A DNA stretch of 64,000 nucleotides, from assembly GCA_958410215.1 (NCBI GenBank), contig CATYOF010000003.1, forward strand, positions 107,962 through 171,961, in the 5' to 3' direction. Positions 42,367 to 51,466 of this stretch are shown in pieces (positions within the stretch are counted from its first letter, which is position 1; each line of letters starts with the position of its first letter). The translations under genes were made by a program, and so were the position numbers. Under the pieces are notes generated by a model. That model worked only from the letters and a program-made list of their open reading frames with translations, was not told the origin of the DNA and did no database searches. Source of the stretch: an uncultured Cryptobacterium sp. GTDB lineage: Bacteria; Actinomycetota; Coriobacteriia; Coriobacteriales; Eggerthellaceae.

Positions 42367-42876
42367 ATGATTATTCTTCTCATACTTCTAGCGCTTATTT
42401 TTGCGCATATTACTTATAAGGATGTTAAAACCAGAGTTATATTTCGTTATGACCTGTTTGCCTTGGTGCTACTCCGTATTGTCATGCTTCTTGTAACTTG
42501 GGTAGGTGCAGAATTTTTCGAAAGCGATGCCGTTCTTGGGCTGAACGCAGAGCAATGGAGCATTCGTTCGCTTGTTATGTCGGCGGCGGTAGCAATTATC
42601 GTGGTAGCGCTTTTACAAACACTTGCGTATGTGGTTAATAGGCTCACAAACAAGTATGGAGAAAAGGAAGAGTCGCTTGGTGTTGGGGATGTGTGGCTCT
42701 ACGGGGCTTGCTGCTTGTTCTTATCGGTCGAGCAGGTATTTCTCATGGTGCTGTTGTCGGCGCTTATTGGGGGAGTTATGGCGCTTTACGTGAAAGTAAT
42801 CAAAAAGCAAAGGACGTTTCCTTTTGCGCCTGCCATTGTATGGGCCACTTTTGTAGCGCTGGTTCTGCCTTTGTAG
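42367..42876 (+). CDS. Prepilin peptidase-like A24 membrane protease
   Basis: An aspartic membrane protease of family A24, without the N-terminal methyltransferase domain. The first catalytic Asp lies in TYKDVKTRVI, just after the first membrane segment, and the second in the GxGD motif GVGDVWLYGA; FPFAPAIVWATF near the end is also typical. It would cleave prepilin-like signal peptides; no pilin gene is in the window. I start at ATG 42367 because the A24 first helix begins there; GTG 42298 in the same frame would add 23 residues with no typical content. The ribosome site is weak (GGCGGCGGAA). Confidence 0.75.
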   Translation: MIILLILLALIFAHITYKDVKTRVIFRYDLFALVLLRIVMLLVTWVGAEFFESDAVLGLNAEQWSIRSLVMSAAVAIIVVALLQTLAYVVNRLTNKYGEKEESLGVGDVWLYGACCLFLSVEQVFLMVLLSALIGGVMALYVKVIKKQRTFPFAPAIVWATFVALVLPL

Positions 42877-42922
42877 GGTTGTTATTGCGAGCATAATAAT
42901 TTCTCGAATATTTATAGTATTC

Positions 42923-43014
42923 TTGCGTACATTATAATTTTGTAAATATAATAGTTTTTATTACATACGTAATAAAATGACAGTATTTTATTGAATTATG
43001 TCGTACGTAATAAT
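42923..43014 (+). promoter_or_regulatory. hipBA promoter with two palindromic operators
   Basis: TTGCGT (42923-42928) and TATAAT (42947-42952), 18 bp apart, form a promoter. TTATTACATACGTAATAA (42958-42975) is a near-perfect palindrome at the expected transcription start. ATTATGTCGTACGTAATAAT (42995-43014) is a second related dyad, centred 38 bp downstream. Paired operators of this kind are typical for HipB autorepression. Confidence 0.7.
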
Positions 43015-43091
43015 TATGAGATAGGAATTAATCCGTGCCTTTTATGAACTGCATGGCACGATTTAAATGAAAGTGAAACGGATGGAGCATT

Positions 43092-43322
43092 ATGGATATA
43101 TTTAATGCAGCTGATTTTGGAAATGCGGTTCGTACATACAGAAAGAAGCGTGGATTTACTCAGCAAGAATTGGCGGATTTTTCTGGATGTAGTCTTATGT
43201 ATATTTCGAATTTGGAGCGCGGTAAAGAAACGGCAGAGCTGGGTATTGCCTTGCGCGTGCTAGCTACGCTTAGTGTTGATTTAAAAGCGTTCGATCGTAG
43301 GCAGGTTTCTCATGAAGCTTAA
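43092..43322 (+). CDS. hipB: HipB-like XRE antitoxin
   Basis: A 76-residue XRE-family DNA-binding protein. The helix-turn-helix is QQELADFSGCSLMYISNLERG (about 25-45), and the N-terminus FGNAVRTYRKKRGFT is typical of HipB antitoxins. It is expected to repress its own promoter and bind the HipA kinase. It overlaps the hipA start by 11 bases. Two palindromes in the 215-bp AT-rich upstream gap are likely binding sites. Confidence 0.9.
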   Translation: MDIFNAADFGNAVRTYRKKRGFTQQELADFSGCSLMYISNLERGKETAELGIALRVLATLSVDLKAFDRRQVSHEA

Positions 43323-44586
43323 TATTAGCGTTCAACGGGAAGGTCAATATTATGATATCGGTGCAATAGAGGCACTCCCAGGAGTTGGAGGTGTTTTTTC
43401 GTATGATCAGTCATGGTTGGACGATCCGGCAACTAAGCCTCTTTCTCTGTCGCTTCCATTACAGAAAGAACCTTTCTCAGAGCGAAAAATTAGGCCATAT
43501 TTCGAAGGACTTCTTCCTGAAGCAGATGCACGCAAATCGGTAGCGCGTGAAGTAGGAGTTTCTTCTAATAGTTATCTTAAGCTTATAAGTGCTTTGGGAT
43601 TTGAATGCATAGGGGCACTGCTTATTGTTGATTCTGATAATGAGGAATTATCATCAGAATTGCATCCAAGGTATAAGGAATTTTCTCAAAAAGACTTTGA
43701 CGACCTTTCACGTTCGGGTTATGGAAAGGCAGGAGAAATTATTGCTGACACCCGGCTTTCTTTGGCGGGTGGGCAATCAAAAGTTGGACTATATCATGAT
43801 CCGGAGAGCGACTCGTGGTGGCTTCCCATGGGAACGGCGCCATCGAATTACATTGCGAAACCTTATAGTAATCGTTTTCCAAGTCTTATAGAAAATGAGC
43901 TGTTCTGTTTATCTCTTGCGCGAGTTTGTGGAATCAAGACAGTAAACGCATGTAAAGCAAATACAGAGTATCCATTACTGCTTATTGAACGATACGATCG
44001 AGTTCGCTCTGATTTGGCAAGTGATATAGAAGGGCATCCATTTTACGCTCGGCTGCATCAAGAGGATTTCGCTCAGGCCTTAGGAATTATTCCAACTAAG
44101 AAATACGAGGAGCATGCGTCAAATAAATATCTGGCTAAAATGGCAGACTTACTTAGACGCTATTCGGAAAATGCTGCAGCAGATCTCTATAGTTTGTTCG
44201 AGTTGCAACTTTTTAACTATTTAATCGGCAATTGCGATGCGCATTGTAAGAATTTCTCTATTATTCGCGATGCTAGTTGGCAAACGCTCCGTTTAGCTCC
44301 CGCGTATGATCTGGTTTCTACTACGCTTTATCCTGAACTATCTCGGGTAATGGGAATGTATATAGGTTCAGAGCGTAAAATCGATTACATAACGAAGGAC
44401 CATTTCCTCGAACTTGCAAGAGAGATTAACATTGCACCTAAGTTAGCTAATCGTTGCATTGAGGAAATATGCGAAAAGATTACCGACGAATCAATTTTGT
44501 CAGCTTGTGAAAACGAAACATCTGAAACAATATACCAAGGGGTTATTGTGCGGGTGAACCAACTGTGTACTAAGGGTGAATTGTGA
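43312..44586 (+). CDS. hipA: HipA-like Ser/Thr kinase toxin
   Basis: A 424-residue HipA-family kinase, near the usual length. The N-terminal couple-like domain (KLNISVQREGQYYDIGAIE) precedes the core. Key motifs are SLAGGQSKVGL (ATP loop), the catalytic loop NYLIGNCDAHCKNFSI with Asp309 and the metal-binding Asp333 in APAYDLVST. HipA toxins phosphorylate aminoacyl-tRNA synthetases, classically GltX, causing dormancy. All key residues are present, so it looks active. The 347-bp gap to the tRNA gene (44587-44933) shows no gene I can support; only the tRNA terminator is recognised there. Confidence 0.92.
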   Translation: MKLNISVQREGQYYDIGAIEALPGVGGVFSYDQSWLDDPATKPLSLSLPLQKEPFSERKIRPYFEGLLPEADARKSVAREVGVSSNSYLKLISALGFECIGALLIVDSDNEELSSELHPRYKEFSQKDFDDLSRSGYGKAGEIIADTRLSLAGGQSKVGLYHDPESDSWWLPMGTAPSNYIAKPYSNRFPSLIENELFCLSLARVCGIKTVNACKANTEYPLLLIERYDRVRSDLASDIEGHPFYARLHQEDFAQALGIIPTKKYEEHASNKYLAKMADLLRRYSENAAADLYSLFELQLFNYLIGNCDAHCKNFSIIRDASWQTLRLAPAYDLVSTTLYPELSRVMGMYIGSERKIDYITKDHFLELAREINIAPKLANRCIEEICEKITDESILSACENETSETIYQGVIVRVNQLCTKGEL

Positions 44587-44885
44587 TCACTGGATTAATG
44601 GTGGTGTCTTAATGATTATGTCCACAGAATTATAAAGTTTCTGGATTTGATAGAGTCGCTGCAGTTATTGCGGATTTATGTACATTTTCTATCAATAAGT
44701 CTATTTTTTATCGAGGCAAAAATCATGAAGCAAGAAAAATATGTAACGAATCAAGTAATTTCAAATGGCTGGATGTAGAGTGTGGCAAATCCGCGTACAA
44801 AACCGCTTGTTTTCTGCGCAAACTTCGGGATTTTGCAGAACTTGTGCATGATTGCATACCAGACGATGGTAGTAGATGGCGGCAT

Positions 44886-44921
44886 AAACAAAAACGGCTT
44901 GGTTGCTAGAACCAAGCCGTC
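44886..44921 (-). terminator. Terminator of the tRNA-Leu gene
   Basis: ACGGCTTGGTT and AACCAAGCCGT pair perfectly around GCTAG; on the minus strand the stem is followed by TTTTTG, 13 bases after the tRNA 3' end. Confidence 0.88.
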
Positions 44922-44933
44922 GCGCATTTTAAC

Positions 44934-45017
44934 TGGTGCCGGAGGCGGGATTTGAACCCGCACGTCTTTCGACAACGGTTTTTGAGACCGCCGCGTCTGC
45001 CGTTCCGCCACTCCGGC
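44934..45017 (-). tRNA. tRNA-Leu (CAA)
   Basis: An 84-nt class II tRNA with encoded CCA. The acceptor stem GCCGGAG/CTCCGGC pairs fully, the discriminator is A, the anticodon loop is CTCAAAA with anticodon CAA, the T arm has GGGTTCAAATCCC, and a long variable arm (TGTCGAAAGACG) is present, as expected for leucine. Confidence 0.96.
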
Positions 45018-45256
45018 GCAGAAATGAATTATACCTAACTTCTGCCAAAACGCCAAAACTTTTCCGGAGAAATTTCTAAGGACACCAAATATCCAGGCTG
45101 TAGGTTGTCTAACCGCTGTGTTCTTGCTCGCAAATCAAGGGCGTTACATAATACTAAGCTGTTAATCAATTACTGACAGAGTCAATCATTGACGGAGAGC
45201 TGTTTATACGTATTGAGCGTATTTGCTTGATTTTAGGTATAGGGGAGGAACTGTTC

Positions 45257-46438
45257 ATGATTAATGAAAGAATGTATGGCTTGGGCGCAGAGCCTTCTGC
45301 TATTCGTGAATTATTCGCCTATGGTATGGCGCGTAAGGCGGAAATTGGCGACGACAAAGTATTCGACTTTAGCATTGGCAATCCTAGTGTTCCTGCTCCT
45401 GCAAAAATTGCACAAACCATGCATGAATTGGCAGATTGGCCTCCTGCAGAATTACATGCCTATTCTGCATCTGTTGGCTTGGACTCAACGCGTCAGGCTA
45501 TTGCCGATAACCTGAATCGTCGATATGGCACCAATTATGCATCTCATAACTTCTATATGACCATGGGCGCTGCTGCATGTCTTTCTTGCTGTATTCATGC
45601 AACCGTTCTTCCAGGTGATGAAGTTATCGTAATTTCACCTTACTTTCCGGAATACCGTGTTTGGATCGAGCAGGCACAGGGTGTTTGTGTGGAAGTTCCT
45701 GCACGCAGCGATAATTTCCAGATCGACATGGATGCTATGGATGCTGCCATCAACGAGCGTACCAAGGCGGTAATTATCAATTCTCCTAACAATCCTGTTG
45801 GTGCAGTTTATACGCGCGAAACGCTTGAGAATTTGGCAGCATTGCTTCACAAAAAGCGCGAAGAATTTGGTTCTGAGCTGTTCCTGATTTCCGATGAGCC
45901 CTATCGCGAGCTTGTTTATGATAACATCGAAGTTCCTTGGGTTCCTGATATCTATGACAATACGCTCATCTGCTATTCCTGGTCCAAGTCGCTTTCTTTG
46001 CCAGGTGATCGCATTGGATATGTGTTAGTTCCTGATGAAGTACAGAATGCAGAGCACATTCAGAAAGCAATTTCTGGTGCAGGCCGTGCGTTGGGTTATA
46101 TTTGCGCACCGGTATTCTTCCAGCGTGTTATTGAAAAATGCGTAGACGAGCCTGTAAACACTGAAGCATATGCGAAAAATCGTGCTTTGCTCACCGAAGG
46201 CTTGGATAAACTGGGCTATCACTACATTGCGCCTGATGGAGCCTTTTATTTGTGGATGCAAGCGCTCGAAGATGATGCGCAGGCATTTTCAGACCGCGCC
46301 AAGGAATATGAGCTTTTGCTTGTTCCCTCTGATAGTTTTGGTGTGAGCGGTTGGGTACGCGTAAGTTATTGCATTCCTGAAGAAGTAATTCGCAACGCGA
46401 TGCCTGCTTTTGAAGCGTTGAAGAAAAGCTATGAATAA
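45257..46438 (+). CDS. Pyridoxal phosphate aminotransferase, class I/II
   Basis: A 393-residue fold-type I aminotransferase. Lys244 in SWSKSLSLPGDRIGY forms the internal aldimine; NSPNNPVG (175-182) and SDEPYRELV (Asp213, Tyr216) hold the cofactor ring. The sequence resembles the aspartate/aromatic aminotransferase branch of anaerobes; the amino donor cannot be fixed. ATG 45257 follows GGGGAGGA. It overlaps the HAD phosphatase gene by eight bases, so the two are a transcriptional unit. Confidence 0.93.
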   Translation: MINERMYGLGAEPSAIRELFAYGMARKAEIGDDKVFDFSIGNPSVPAPAKIAQTMHELADWPPAELHAYSASVGLDSTRQAIADNLNRRYGTNYASHNFYMTMGAAACLSCCIHATVLPGDEVIVISPYFPEYRVWIEQAQGVCVEVPARSDNFQIDMDAMDAAINERTKAVIINSPNNPVGAVYTRETLENLAALLHKKREEFGSELFLISDEPYRELVYDNIEVPWVPDIYDNTLICYSWSKSLSLPGDRIGYVLVPDEVQNAEHIQKAISGAGRALGYICAPVFFQRVIEKCVDEPVNTEAYAKNRALLTEGLDKLGYHYIAPDGAFYLWMQALEDDAQAFSDRAKEYELLLVPSDSFGVSGWVRVSYCIPEEVIRNAMPAFEALKKSYE

Positions 46439-47120
46439 GAATTTGCCTATTGAGGGTGCCATCTTTGACTGCGATGGCACCCTGCTTGATTCATTGGGTG
46501 CTTGGCGCGGGCTGGAGGAAGAACTTTCGCGGGCGGTGCGCGTAAAGGTTACACCCGAAGAGCGAGCTCAGTTCACTACTTTTACTATTCCCGAAGTTGC
46601 CCGTTATTTTCATGAACAGTATGGCCTGTTGGCTAGCGCTGAAGCGGTTATTGGTTTCATCGATGACTACATGATGGATTACTACGCGCATCAAGCTTGC
46701 GCTATCCCTGGAGTACTTCCTTTTTTGGAAGCATGTGCCGCTTCTGGTGTGCGTATGTGTGTAGCATCTTCAAGCGCGCAAAAATATTTGCAAGCAGGGT
46801 TAAAAAGTGCCAATATTGAGGGCTATTTTTCTCATATTTTTTCTGTTGAAGATATCCACTCTACCAAACGAGAACCGTTTATTTTCGAACACGCACAGGT
46901 AGCGCTGGGTACGAAACGCGAAACAACATGGGGTATTGACGATTCGCTTTACGCATTAGAAACCCTTACTAAGGCAGGGTTTCCGACAATTGGCATTTGT
47001 GGAGACGATTCGAACGTATCGCTTAAGCAGGCGCAAGAAATTTGCCCGTTTGCGGTAGTGCGTCTTGATGAATTAACCGTGCATGACGGAAAGCTTACTC
47101 TAGTTAAGAGCAGGGACTAA
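46431..47120 (+). CDS. HAD-family hydrolase (beta-phosphoglucomutase-like)
   Basis: A 229-residue HAD hydrolase with a C1 cap. Motif I is FDCDGTLLDS (nucleophile Asp), motif II VASSSAQKY, the Lys region VEDIHSTKREP and motif IV TWGIDDSLYALE. Substrate unknown; the group includes beta-phosphoglucomutase and phosphoglycolate phosphatase-like enzymes. The motif IV Asp pair is present (IDDS). Start ATG 46431 lies inside the aminotransferase gene. Confidence 0.88.
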   Translation: MNKNLPIEGAIFDCDGTLLDSLGAWRGLEEELSRAVRVKVTPEERAQFTTFTIPEVARYFHEQYGLLASAEAVIGFIDDYMMDYYAHQACAIPGVLPFLEACAASGVRMCVASSSAQKYLQAGLKSANIEGYFSHIFSVEDIHSTKREPFIFEHAQVALGTKRETTWGIDDSLYALETLTKAGFPTIGICGDDSNVSLKQAQEICPFAVVRLDELTVHDGKLTLVKSRD

Positions 47121-47150
47121 CTATATCAGTGGCGCTTGTAAGAACACCGT

Positions 47151-47882
47151 TTAGTACGAATTCGAAGTAATGATTTGTGCGTAGAGCCTGCGCCCTTCAT
47201 GAGCCTTTTCGTCGAAGTTTATGTTTGGCTGAATAAGAGCTGGTATTACTGAAAGTGCACTCATGTGCCCAATGTCTTCGGGTGAATGATTGTGGGCGGT
47301 GTAGCCTGAATCAGTTAAAAGGAGTTCGCCTCGTTCCTTCGCGTGGAAATGATGCTGAAGCCCTTCATTAATAGACAGAATAGTAACGGCACGTTCATCG
47401 GCAGCACACCCTAGGAATTCACCTTCTTCTATGCCTTTTTCTATAACAGCAAGCAGGGTGAGATAAAATTCTTTATAGCGGTTGTAGAACGATTCAAAAC
47501 GGGCAGGCTTTTTTCGCGCAGCGCTCTCTACGTCGATGAAATCAAGTGGCAATTCGCATTTTTGCACTACATCCATCATGATAAGAGCGTAAAGCTGAAC
47601 GGTGCGACTCTTGTTGTAGGAAGACATTTCTTCAAGTGTGGGAATGGTAATTTGAGGTTCGGAAATTTCTGCTAGAAGTGCTTCTTTTGAGGGGAAGTAA
47701 TAATATACCGACGAAGGATCCATATCGACACGACGGGCAAGTTCGCTAATGGAAGCCTTGGCATAGCCTTTTTCGCGAAACAGATCAAACGCAGTAGAAA
47801 TAATGCTGTCGCGCGTAATGGAATGATGGTCCTCTGCGCCATGGCGATGATGGGATTTTTTGTTGGTGTAATGGTTGGCCAT
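47151..47882 (-). CDS. TetR/AcrR-family transcriptional regulator
   Basis: A 243-residue regulator with a TetR N-terminal domain (about 22-75: RDSIISTAFDLFREKGYAKAS, then ISELARRVDMDPSSVYYYFPSKEALL). A His-rich N-terminal leader (NHYTNKKSHHRHGAEDHH) could bind metal, though this is only a compositional remark. The C-terminal effector domain is not recognised. It is divergent from the ferritin gene across about 210 bp that contains a direct repeat ATCTCAAAAA (around 47910-47935), a possible operator, so metal- or stress-linked control of ferritin is conceivable. Confidence 0.9.
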   Translation of the reverse strand: MANHYTNKKSHHRHGAEDHHSITRDSIISTAFDLFREKGYAKASISELARRVDMDPSSVYYYFPSKEALLAEISEPQITIPTLEEMSSYNKSRTVQLYALIMMDVVQKCELPLDFIDVESAARKKPARFESFYNRYKEFYLTLLAVIEKGIEEGEFLGCAADERAVTILSINEGLQHHFHAKERGELLLTDSGYTAHNHSPEDIGHMSALSVIPALIQPNINFDEKAHEGRRLYAQIITSNSY

Positions 47883-48093
47883 TTCGGTAAAAAGTCCTTC
47901 TTTCCCCAGATAATCTCAAAAAATTATCTCAAAAAGTCAAAGTAATGGTAACAAGAGTTCAATATTTTTTAATTTTAAAACCTATAAAGTTTTAGTACCG
48001 TTAGTATCGATTTTGAGAAAGATAAGGGATGCTTCTTTTAAGAAAGCGCATCCTTCTTTCGAGCAACGTATCTTCGAGAGAAAGTGAGCAGTT

Positions 48094-48603
48094 ATGGACG
48101 CAAAGGTATACGAGCTTCTCAATGATCAAATTAACAAGGAACTTTATTCTGCGTATTTGTATGTTTCTTTTGCTGACTATTACGAGGAGGAAGGTCTATC
48201 TGGTTTTGCCAACTGGTATATGATTCAAGCTTCCGAAGAGCGCGATCACGCCTTAAAGATTCGCGATTATTTGCACGACAATGGCTGCAAGGTTGTTTTG
48301 GGTCCAATCGCCGCTCCTGATAAAACGTTTTCTTCTTATTTGGAACCGCTCGAGGCTGGTCTTGAACATGAAAAGTATGTAACTTCACTGATTAACAATA
48401 TCTATGCAGCAGCGTATGAGGCAAAAGATTTTCGCACGATGAAGTTTTTAGATTGGTTCATTGAAGAACAGGGTGAAGAAGAAACCACCGCTGAAGATAT
48501 GGTTACCAAGATGAAGCTGTTTGGTTCTGATGCCAAGGCACTCTATGATCTTGATCAGGAATACGCTGGTCGCACCGCAACGCCTGCAACTTCTGCAGAA
48601 TAA
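48094..48603 (+). CDS. Ferritin (non-haem)
   Basis: A 169-residue FtnA-type ferritin, storing iron as ferric mineral in a 24-subunit cytoplasmic shell. Ferroxidase ligands are visible as Glu16, Glu49, His52, Glu93, Gln126 and Glu129. There is no haem-binding Met of bacterioferritin in the expected place. AGTGAGCAG lies before ATG 48094. The coding end is followed at once by an array of degenerate 34-bp repeats that runs into a broken VOC gene. Confidence 0.95.
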   Translation: MDAKVYELLNDQINKELYSAYLYVSFADYYEEEGLSGFANWYMIQASEERDHALKIRDYLHDNGCKVVLGPIAAPDKTFSSYLEPLEAGLEHEKYVTSLINNIYAAAYEAKDFRTMKFLDWFIEEQGEEETTAEDMVTKMKLFGSDAKALYDLDQEYAGRTATPATSAE

Positions 48604-48724
48604 ATAAGAAACGCGACACGTCAGAGGCAGCGTATAAATTAGAAATGCGTCGCGCCAGAAACGGCGTATAAGTAAGAAACACCACGACAGAGGTGGCGAA
48701 ATATCACGATAGAGGCAGCAATAA
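48604..48724 (+). repeat. Degenerate tandem repeats of about 34 bp after the ferritin stop
   Basis: The unit at 48604-48637 (from ATAAGAAACGCG to GCGTATAA) and the unit at 48638-48671 (from ATTAGAAATGCG to GCGTATAA) match at 26 of 34 positions. Shorter units follow at 48672-48699 (GTAAGAAACACC...) and 48700-48724. The array starts directly after the ferritin TAA. Confidence 0.82.
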
Positions 48725-48729
48725 AAAGC

Positions 48730-49056
48730 GATATTACAGGTAATACAAATTCCCTTGAAGAAAAACTGGCTTTTGCAAAAGAATTGGGTTCTATAGTGCA
48801 AATAGGTATTGTGGTTGAGGATATAGATACGGTAAAGCAGGGCATGCGCACCGTGTTTGGCTTAGAACCTGATGCTGGTGGAGAATCGCTTTATCGGAGC
48901 TGCCTCTATCGAAACAAAGATCAAACGGTAGATACTCTGGTAGTTTCTGCGTTCTATAATTTTTTCAATATCCAGCTGGAATTTTTACAACCTGTGGGGG
49001 ATACCCAAACGGTATGGCGCGATTATGTATCTGAGTCTTTAGTCGTTTGCGCCTAA
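48730..49056 (+). pseudogene. Truncated VOC (glyoxalase-like) protein gene
   Basis: An open frame from about 48730 reads SLEEKLAFAKELGSIVQIGIVVEDIDTV, then FGLEPD, FYNFFNIQLEFLQPVGDTQTVW, the first half of a vicinal-oxygen-chelate domain protein. No ATG/GTG start with a ribosome site precedes the family start (TTG 48784 and GTG are the only options), and the frame ends after VSESLVVCA, where it runs into the 3' end of the gene on the other strand. Both ends therefore seem lost: the 5' end to the repeat array, the 3' end to a deletion junction near 49035. Confidence 0.65.
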
Positions 49057-49410
49057 AATTGCATTTATTATGGTGGATACAATCGATATAACTATGGCTG
49101 CTACAAACCCCGATCCAAATGAGGCAATTTCTAGGCCTGCGCCGAATAAGGCCGTGCTAATACCTGCAGCAAGGTAAAGCAAAAGCGTATTGATGACCAG
49201 ATAAAATACTCCCAAAGAAATAATAGTTATAGGTAGGCCTACTAACTGCAAAATAGGCTTAATGGTCATGTTAAGAAGTGCGATTACAAGTGCAACAATG
49301 AGAATGGATCCCCAAGCTGCTCCTGCTCCTATAACATTAATGCCGGGGACAAGCCATGCAGCAACGGCAACCGCAACAAAAATAGCTATGGTACGTAGAA
49401 TGAATTGCAT
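49039..49410 (-). CDS. Phage holin family IV-type membrane protein
   Basis: A 123-residue protein with four hydrophobic segments. The sequence AAWLVPGINVIGAGAAWGSILIVALVIALLN and IKPILQLVGLPITIISLGVFYLVINTLLLYL is characteristic of the chromosomal four-segment family called mycobacterial phage holin, which is widespread and not a phage gene in practice. Role unknown. ATG 49410 follows GAGGAG; TTG 49416 in the same frame lies within that site. Confidence 0.85.
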   Translation of the reverse strand: MQFILRTIAIFVAVAVAAWLVPGINVIGAGAAWGSILIVALVIALLNMTIKPILQLVGLPITIISLGVFYLVINTLLLYLAAGISTALFGAGLEIASFGSGFVAAIVISIVSTIINAILGAND

Positions 49411-49526
49411 GGACAAACTCCTCTATTCAAGCGTTCGTTTACAATAAGAACGCTATCAAAGAACTATTTCTTTTCGCAACGGTTCTGGGTTAATTGTTGC
49501 TAGTTGGTAAAAGAGAGAGGCAGTAC

Positions 49527-50627
49527 ATGATCGTCACGGTCGAGCAAACGATTCAGGAACATGCCCTTTTTGGGGCAGCGACACCCGTGGTGCTTATGGT
49601 TTCGGGCGGTTCAGACTCTACGGCGCTTGCGTATCTGATGCATGATTTGCATCAGCGCAATTTGGTAGGACAACCTGCTATCTTGCATGTAAACCATAAA
49701 CTTCGCGGGAGTGACGCCGACCAAGATCAGGTATTTGTGCAGCGGTTGGCAGAAAAGCTTTCCATACCTTTTTTTGCGTGCGAGATAGACGTAGCTGCTC
49801 TTGCAGAAGAAACAGGCGGAAATGTGGAAGCAATTGGTCGCAGTGAGCGCTACGTTGCAGCTCAGCAGGCGCTTGAAAGTCTATGCCGCCATGAAATGGT
49901 GCCTATATCTGAAGGGCGCATTGTGACGGCGCATACGCAAGACGATAGGGTGGAAAATTTTTATATGCGTTCTATCGTGGGAACGGGTCCTGGTGGTTTT
50001 CGTTCGATGCTCTATCGTAATGGTTCCATTGTTCGCCCCTGTTTGGATGTTTCGCGTGAACAGCTGCGCGAGTATCTAAAATCCCTTCCCGATGACGCGG
50101 TGGTAACAGATACAGAAGGTCATCGCTGGCGCGAGGATGCCACCAACGCTCATACCGATCGTTTTCGTGCGTATGTTCGCCATGAAATAATTCCTAAAGC
50201 AAAAGCTCGCAATGCTCATTTGCTGGATACCCTTTGTCGCACTATGAACTTAATTGCGGATGAAGATGACTACTTGGATGATCTTGCACGCCAAGCTGCG
50301 CAAGAACATCTTGAATGGATTGGTCAAGCAGATACTGCCGAATGGGATGGCTGCTTGTTTAAGCCAACGTTTGGTAAGGTGGCGCGCCCCCTACAGCGTC
50401 GTGTGGTGTTGGCGGTATTGGAAGTATTTGCCGGGCAGGATGCACGCATAGAGTCTTCAACAATAGAAACGTTTCTTTCCGCTTTCGATGCTAAAGGCAA
50501 TCCGATAAGTGGGTTTGTTACTAACATTCAAGGCAATCTTGCCGTAAGCGCCAATAAACGGGGCGTTTTGCTGGAACCCATGGCGTGCTTTCGTGCCCGT
50601 CGTAAACCGAACAAAGCAGAAAACTAA
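49527..50627 (+). CDS. tilS: tRNA(Ile)-lysidine synthetase
   Basis: A 366-residue PP-loop ATPase that converts cytidine 34 of tRNA-Ile(CAU) to lysidine. The PP-loop SGGSDS is at residues 26-31; HVNHKLRGSDADQDQVF, AHTQDDRVENFYMR and RPCLDVSREQLREYL follow in the order of the family. ATG 49527 follows GAGAGAGG. It begins the conserved tilS-maf-hpt-ftsH neighbourhood; maf starts nine bases after its stop. Confidence 0.95.
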   Translation: MIVTVEQTIQEHALFGAATPVVLMVSGGSDSTALAYLMHDLHQRNLVGQPAILHVNHKLRGSDADQDQVFVQRLAEKLSIPFFACEIDVAALAEETGGNVEAIGRSERYVAAQQALESLCRHEMVPISEGRIVTAHTQDDRVENFYMRSIVGTGPGGFRSMLYRNGSIVRPCLDVSREQLREYLKSLPDDAVVTDTEGHRWREDATNAHTDRFRAYVRHEIIPKAKARNAHLLDTLCRTMNLIADEDDYLDDLARQAAQEHLEWIGQADTAEWDGCLFKPTFGKVARPLQRRVVLAVLEVFAGQDARIESSTIETFLSAFDAKGNPISGFVTNIQGNLAVSANKRGVLLEPMACFRARRKPNKAEN

Positions 50628-50636
50628 GGAGTATAT

Positions 50637-51323
50637 ATGGCAACCGTATCAATTCCGGTCAATGTAATACTTGCATCAAAAAGCCCTCGTCGAAAGCAAT
50701 TACTTGAAGATGCGGGTGTGAAGTTCACGGTATTTACGGGTTCTTCTGAGGTTGACGAATCGCTTGAACCGGATTTACGAGCCCAGCCTGCGGAAGCGGT
50801 AAAGAAGCTTGCCGAACGTAAAGCCGGTGCCGTGGTGCAAGAAATTTTGGCGCAAAACCCTGTGGGATTGGGAATTATTATCGGTGCCGATACAACGGTT
50901 GTTCTTGATGGGGAAATGTTTGGAAAGCCTTATAGCGCCGATCATGCGCGAGAAATGCTCGGTCGCCTTTCGGGAAGAACCCATGAGGTTATTACGGGTG
51001 TTTCGGTGTGGATGGTTCTTTTGAATGAAACGGAAGAAAACGGCGGCGATGGTAAGGTTTCGCTCGCATTTCGATCCTTTACTGAATCAAGTTTTGTTAC
51101 CTTTAAGGAGCTTTCCAAGGAAGACATTAATGCCTATGTCGCAACAGGGGAGACTATCGACAAAGCCGGAGCCTATGGCATTCAAGGCAAAGGGGGCGCT
51201 TTGGTAGAAAAATATGAAGGCGATTACAACAATATTGTGGGCCTTCCGGTGGATACGCTTCTGAAAAACTTTCCTGATATCTTAAAAGAAGCCATCGAGG
51301 CAGAGGTAGCGGAAAAGGATTAA
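50637..51323 (+). CDS. maf: Maf-like nucleoside triphosphate pyrophosphatase
   Basis: A 228-residue house-cleaning nucleotide pyrophosphatase acting on dTTP/UTP or modified nucleotides. The family start ILASKSPRRKQLLEDAG, then IIGADTTVVLDGEMFGKP with the catalytic Asp, GRTHEVITGVSVW, and DKAGAYGIQGKGGALVE are present in order. The insertion NETEENGGDGK near residue 130 makes it slightly longer than usual. AAGGAG precedes ATG 50637 at seven bases. Confidence 0.93.
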   Translation: MATVSIPVNVILASKSPRRKQLLEDAGVKFTVFTGSSEVDESLEPDLRAQPAEAVKKLAERKAGAVVQEILAQNPVGLGIIIGADTTVVLDGEMFGKPYSADHAREMLGRLSGRTHEVITGVSVWMVLLNETEENGGDGKVSLAFRSFTESSFVTFKELSKEDINAYVATGETIDKAGAYGIQGKGGALVEKYEGDYNNIVGLPVDTLLKNFPDILKEAIEAEVAEKD

Positions 51324-51466
51324 GCAAAAGAAGTGATAGAACGGTGAAGATTTACTGCAAAACGATAACAGCAGTATTTCATATTTAACGTGCTAAGCCT
51401 GCTTTTGTTACACTAAGCGTCGTGTATTTGAGGACAAAGTGCCTAGAGAGGGAAAAGAGGCTTGTC

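Noticed and set aside
33692..45017. Genomic island integrated at the tRNA-Leu gene
   Set aside because: No integrase gene and no direct repeat of the tRNA 3' end was seen on the other side of the segment.
44751..45056. 101-codon minus-strand frame
   Set aside because: It covers the whole tRNA-Leu gene and its terminator, so it cannot be a protein gene.
49039..49410. Prophage remnant because of the holin-family name
   Set aside because: The four-segment family is a common chromosomal membrane protein and no phage genes surround it.
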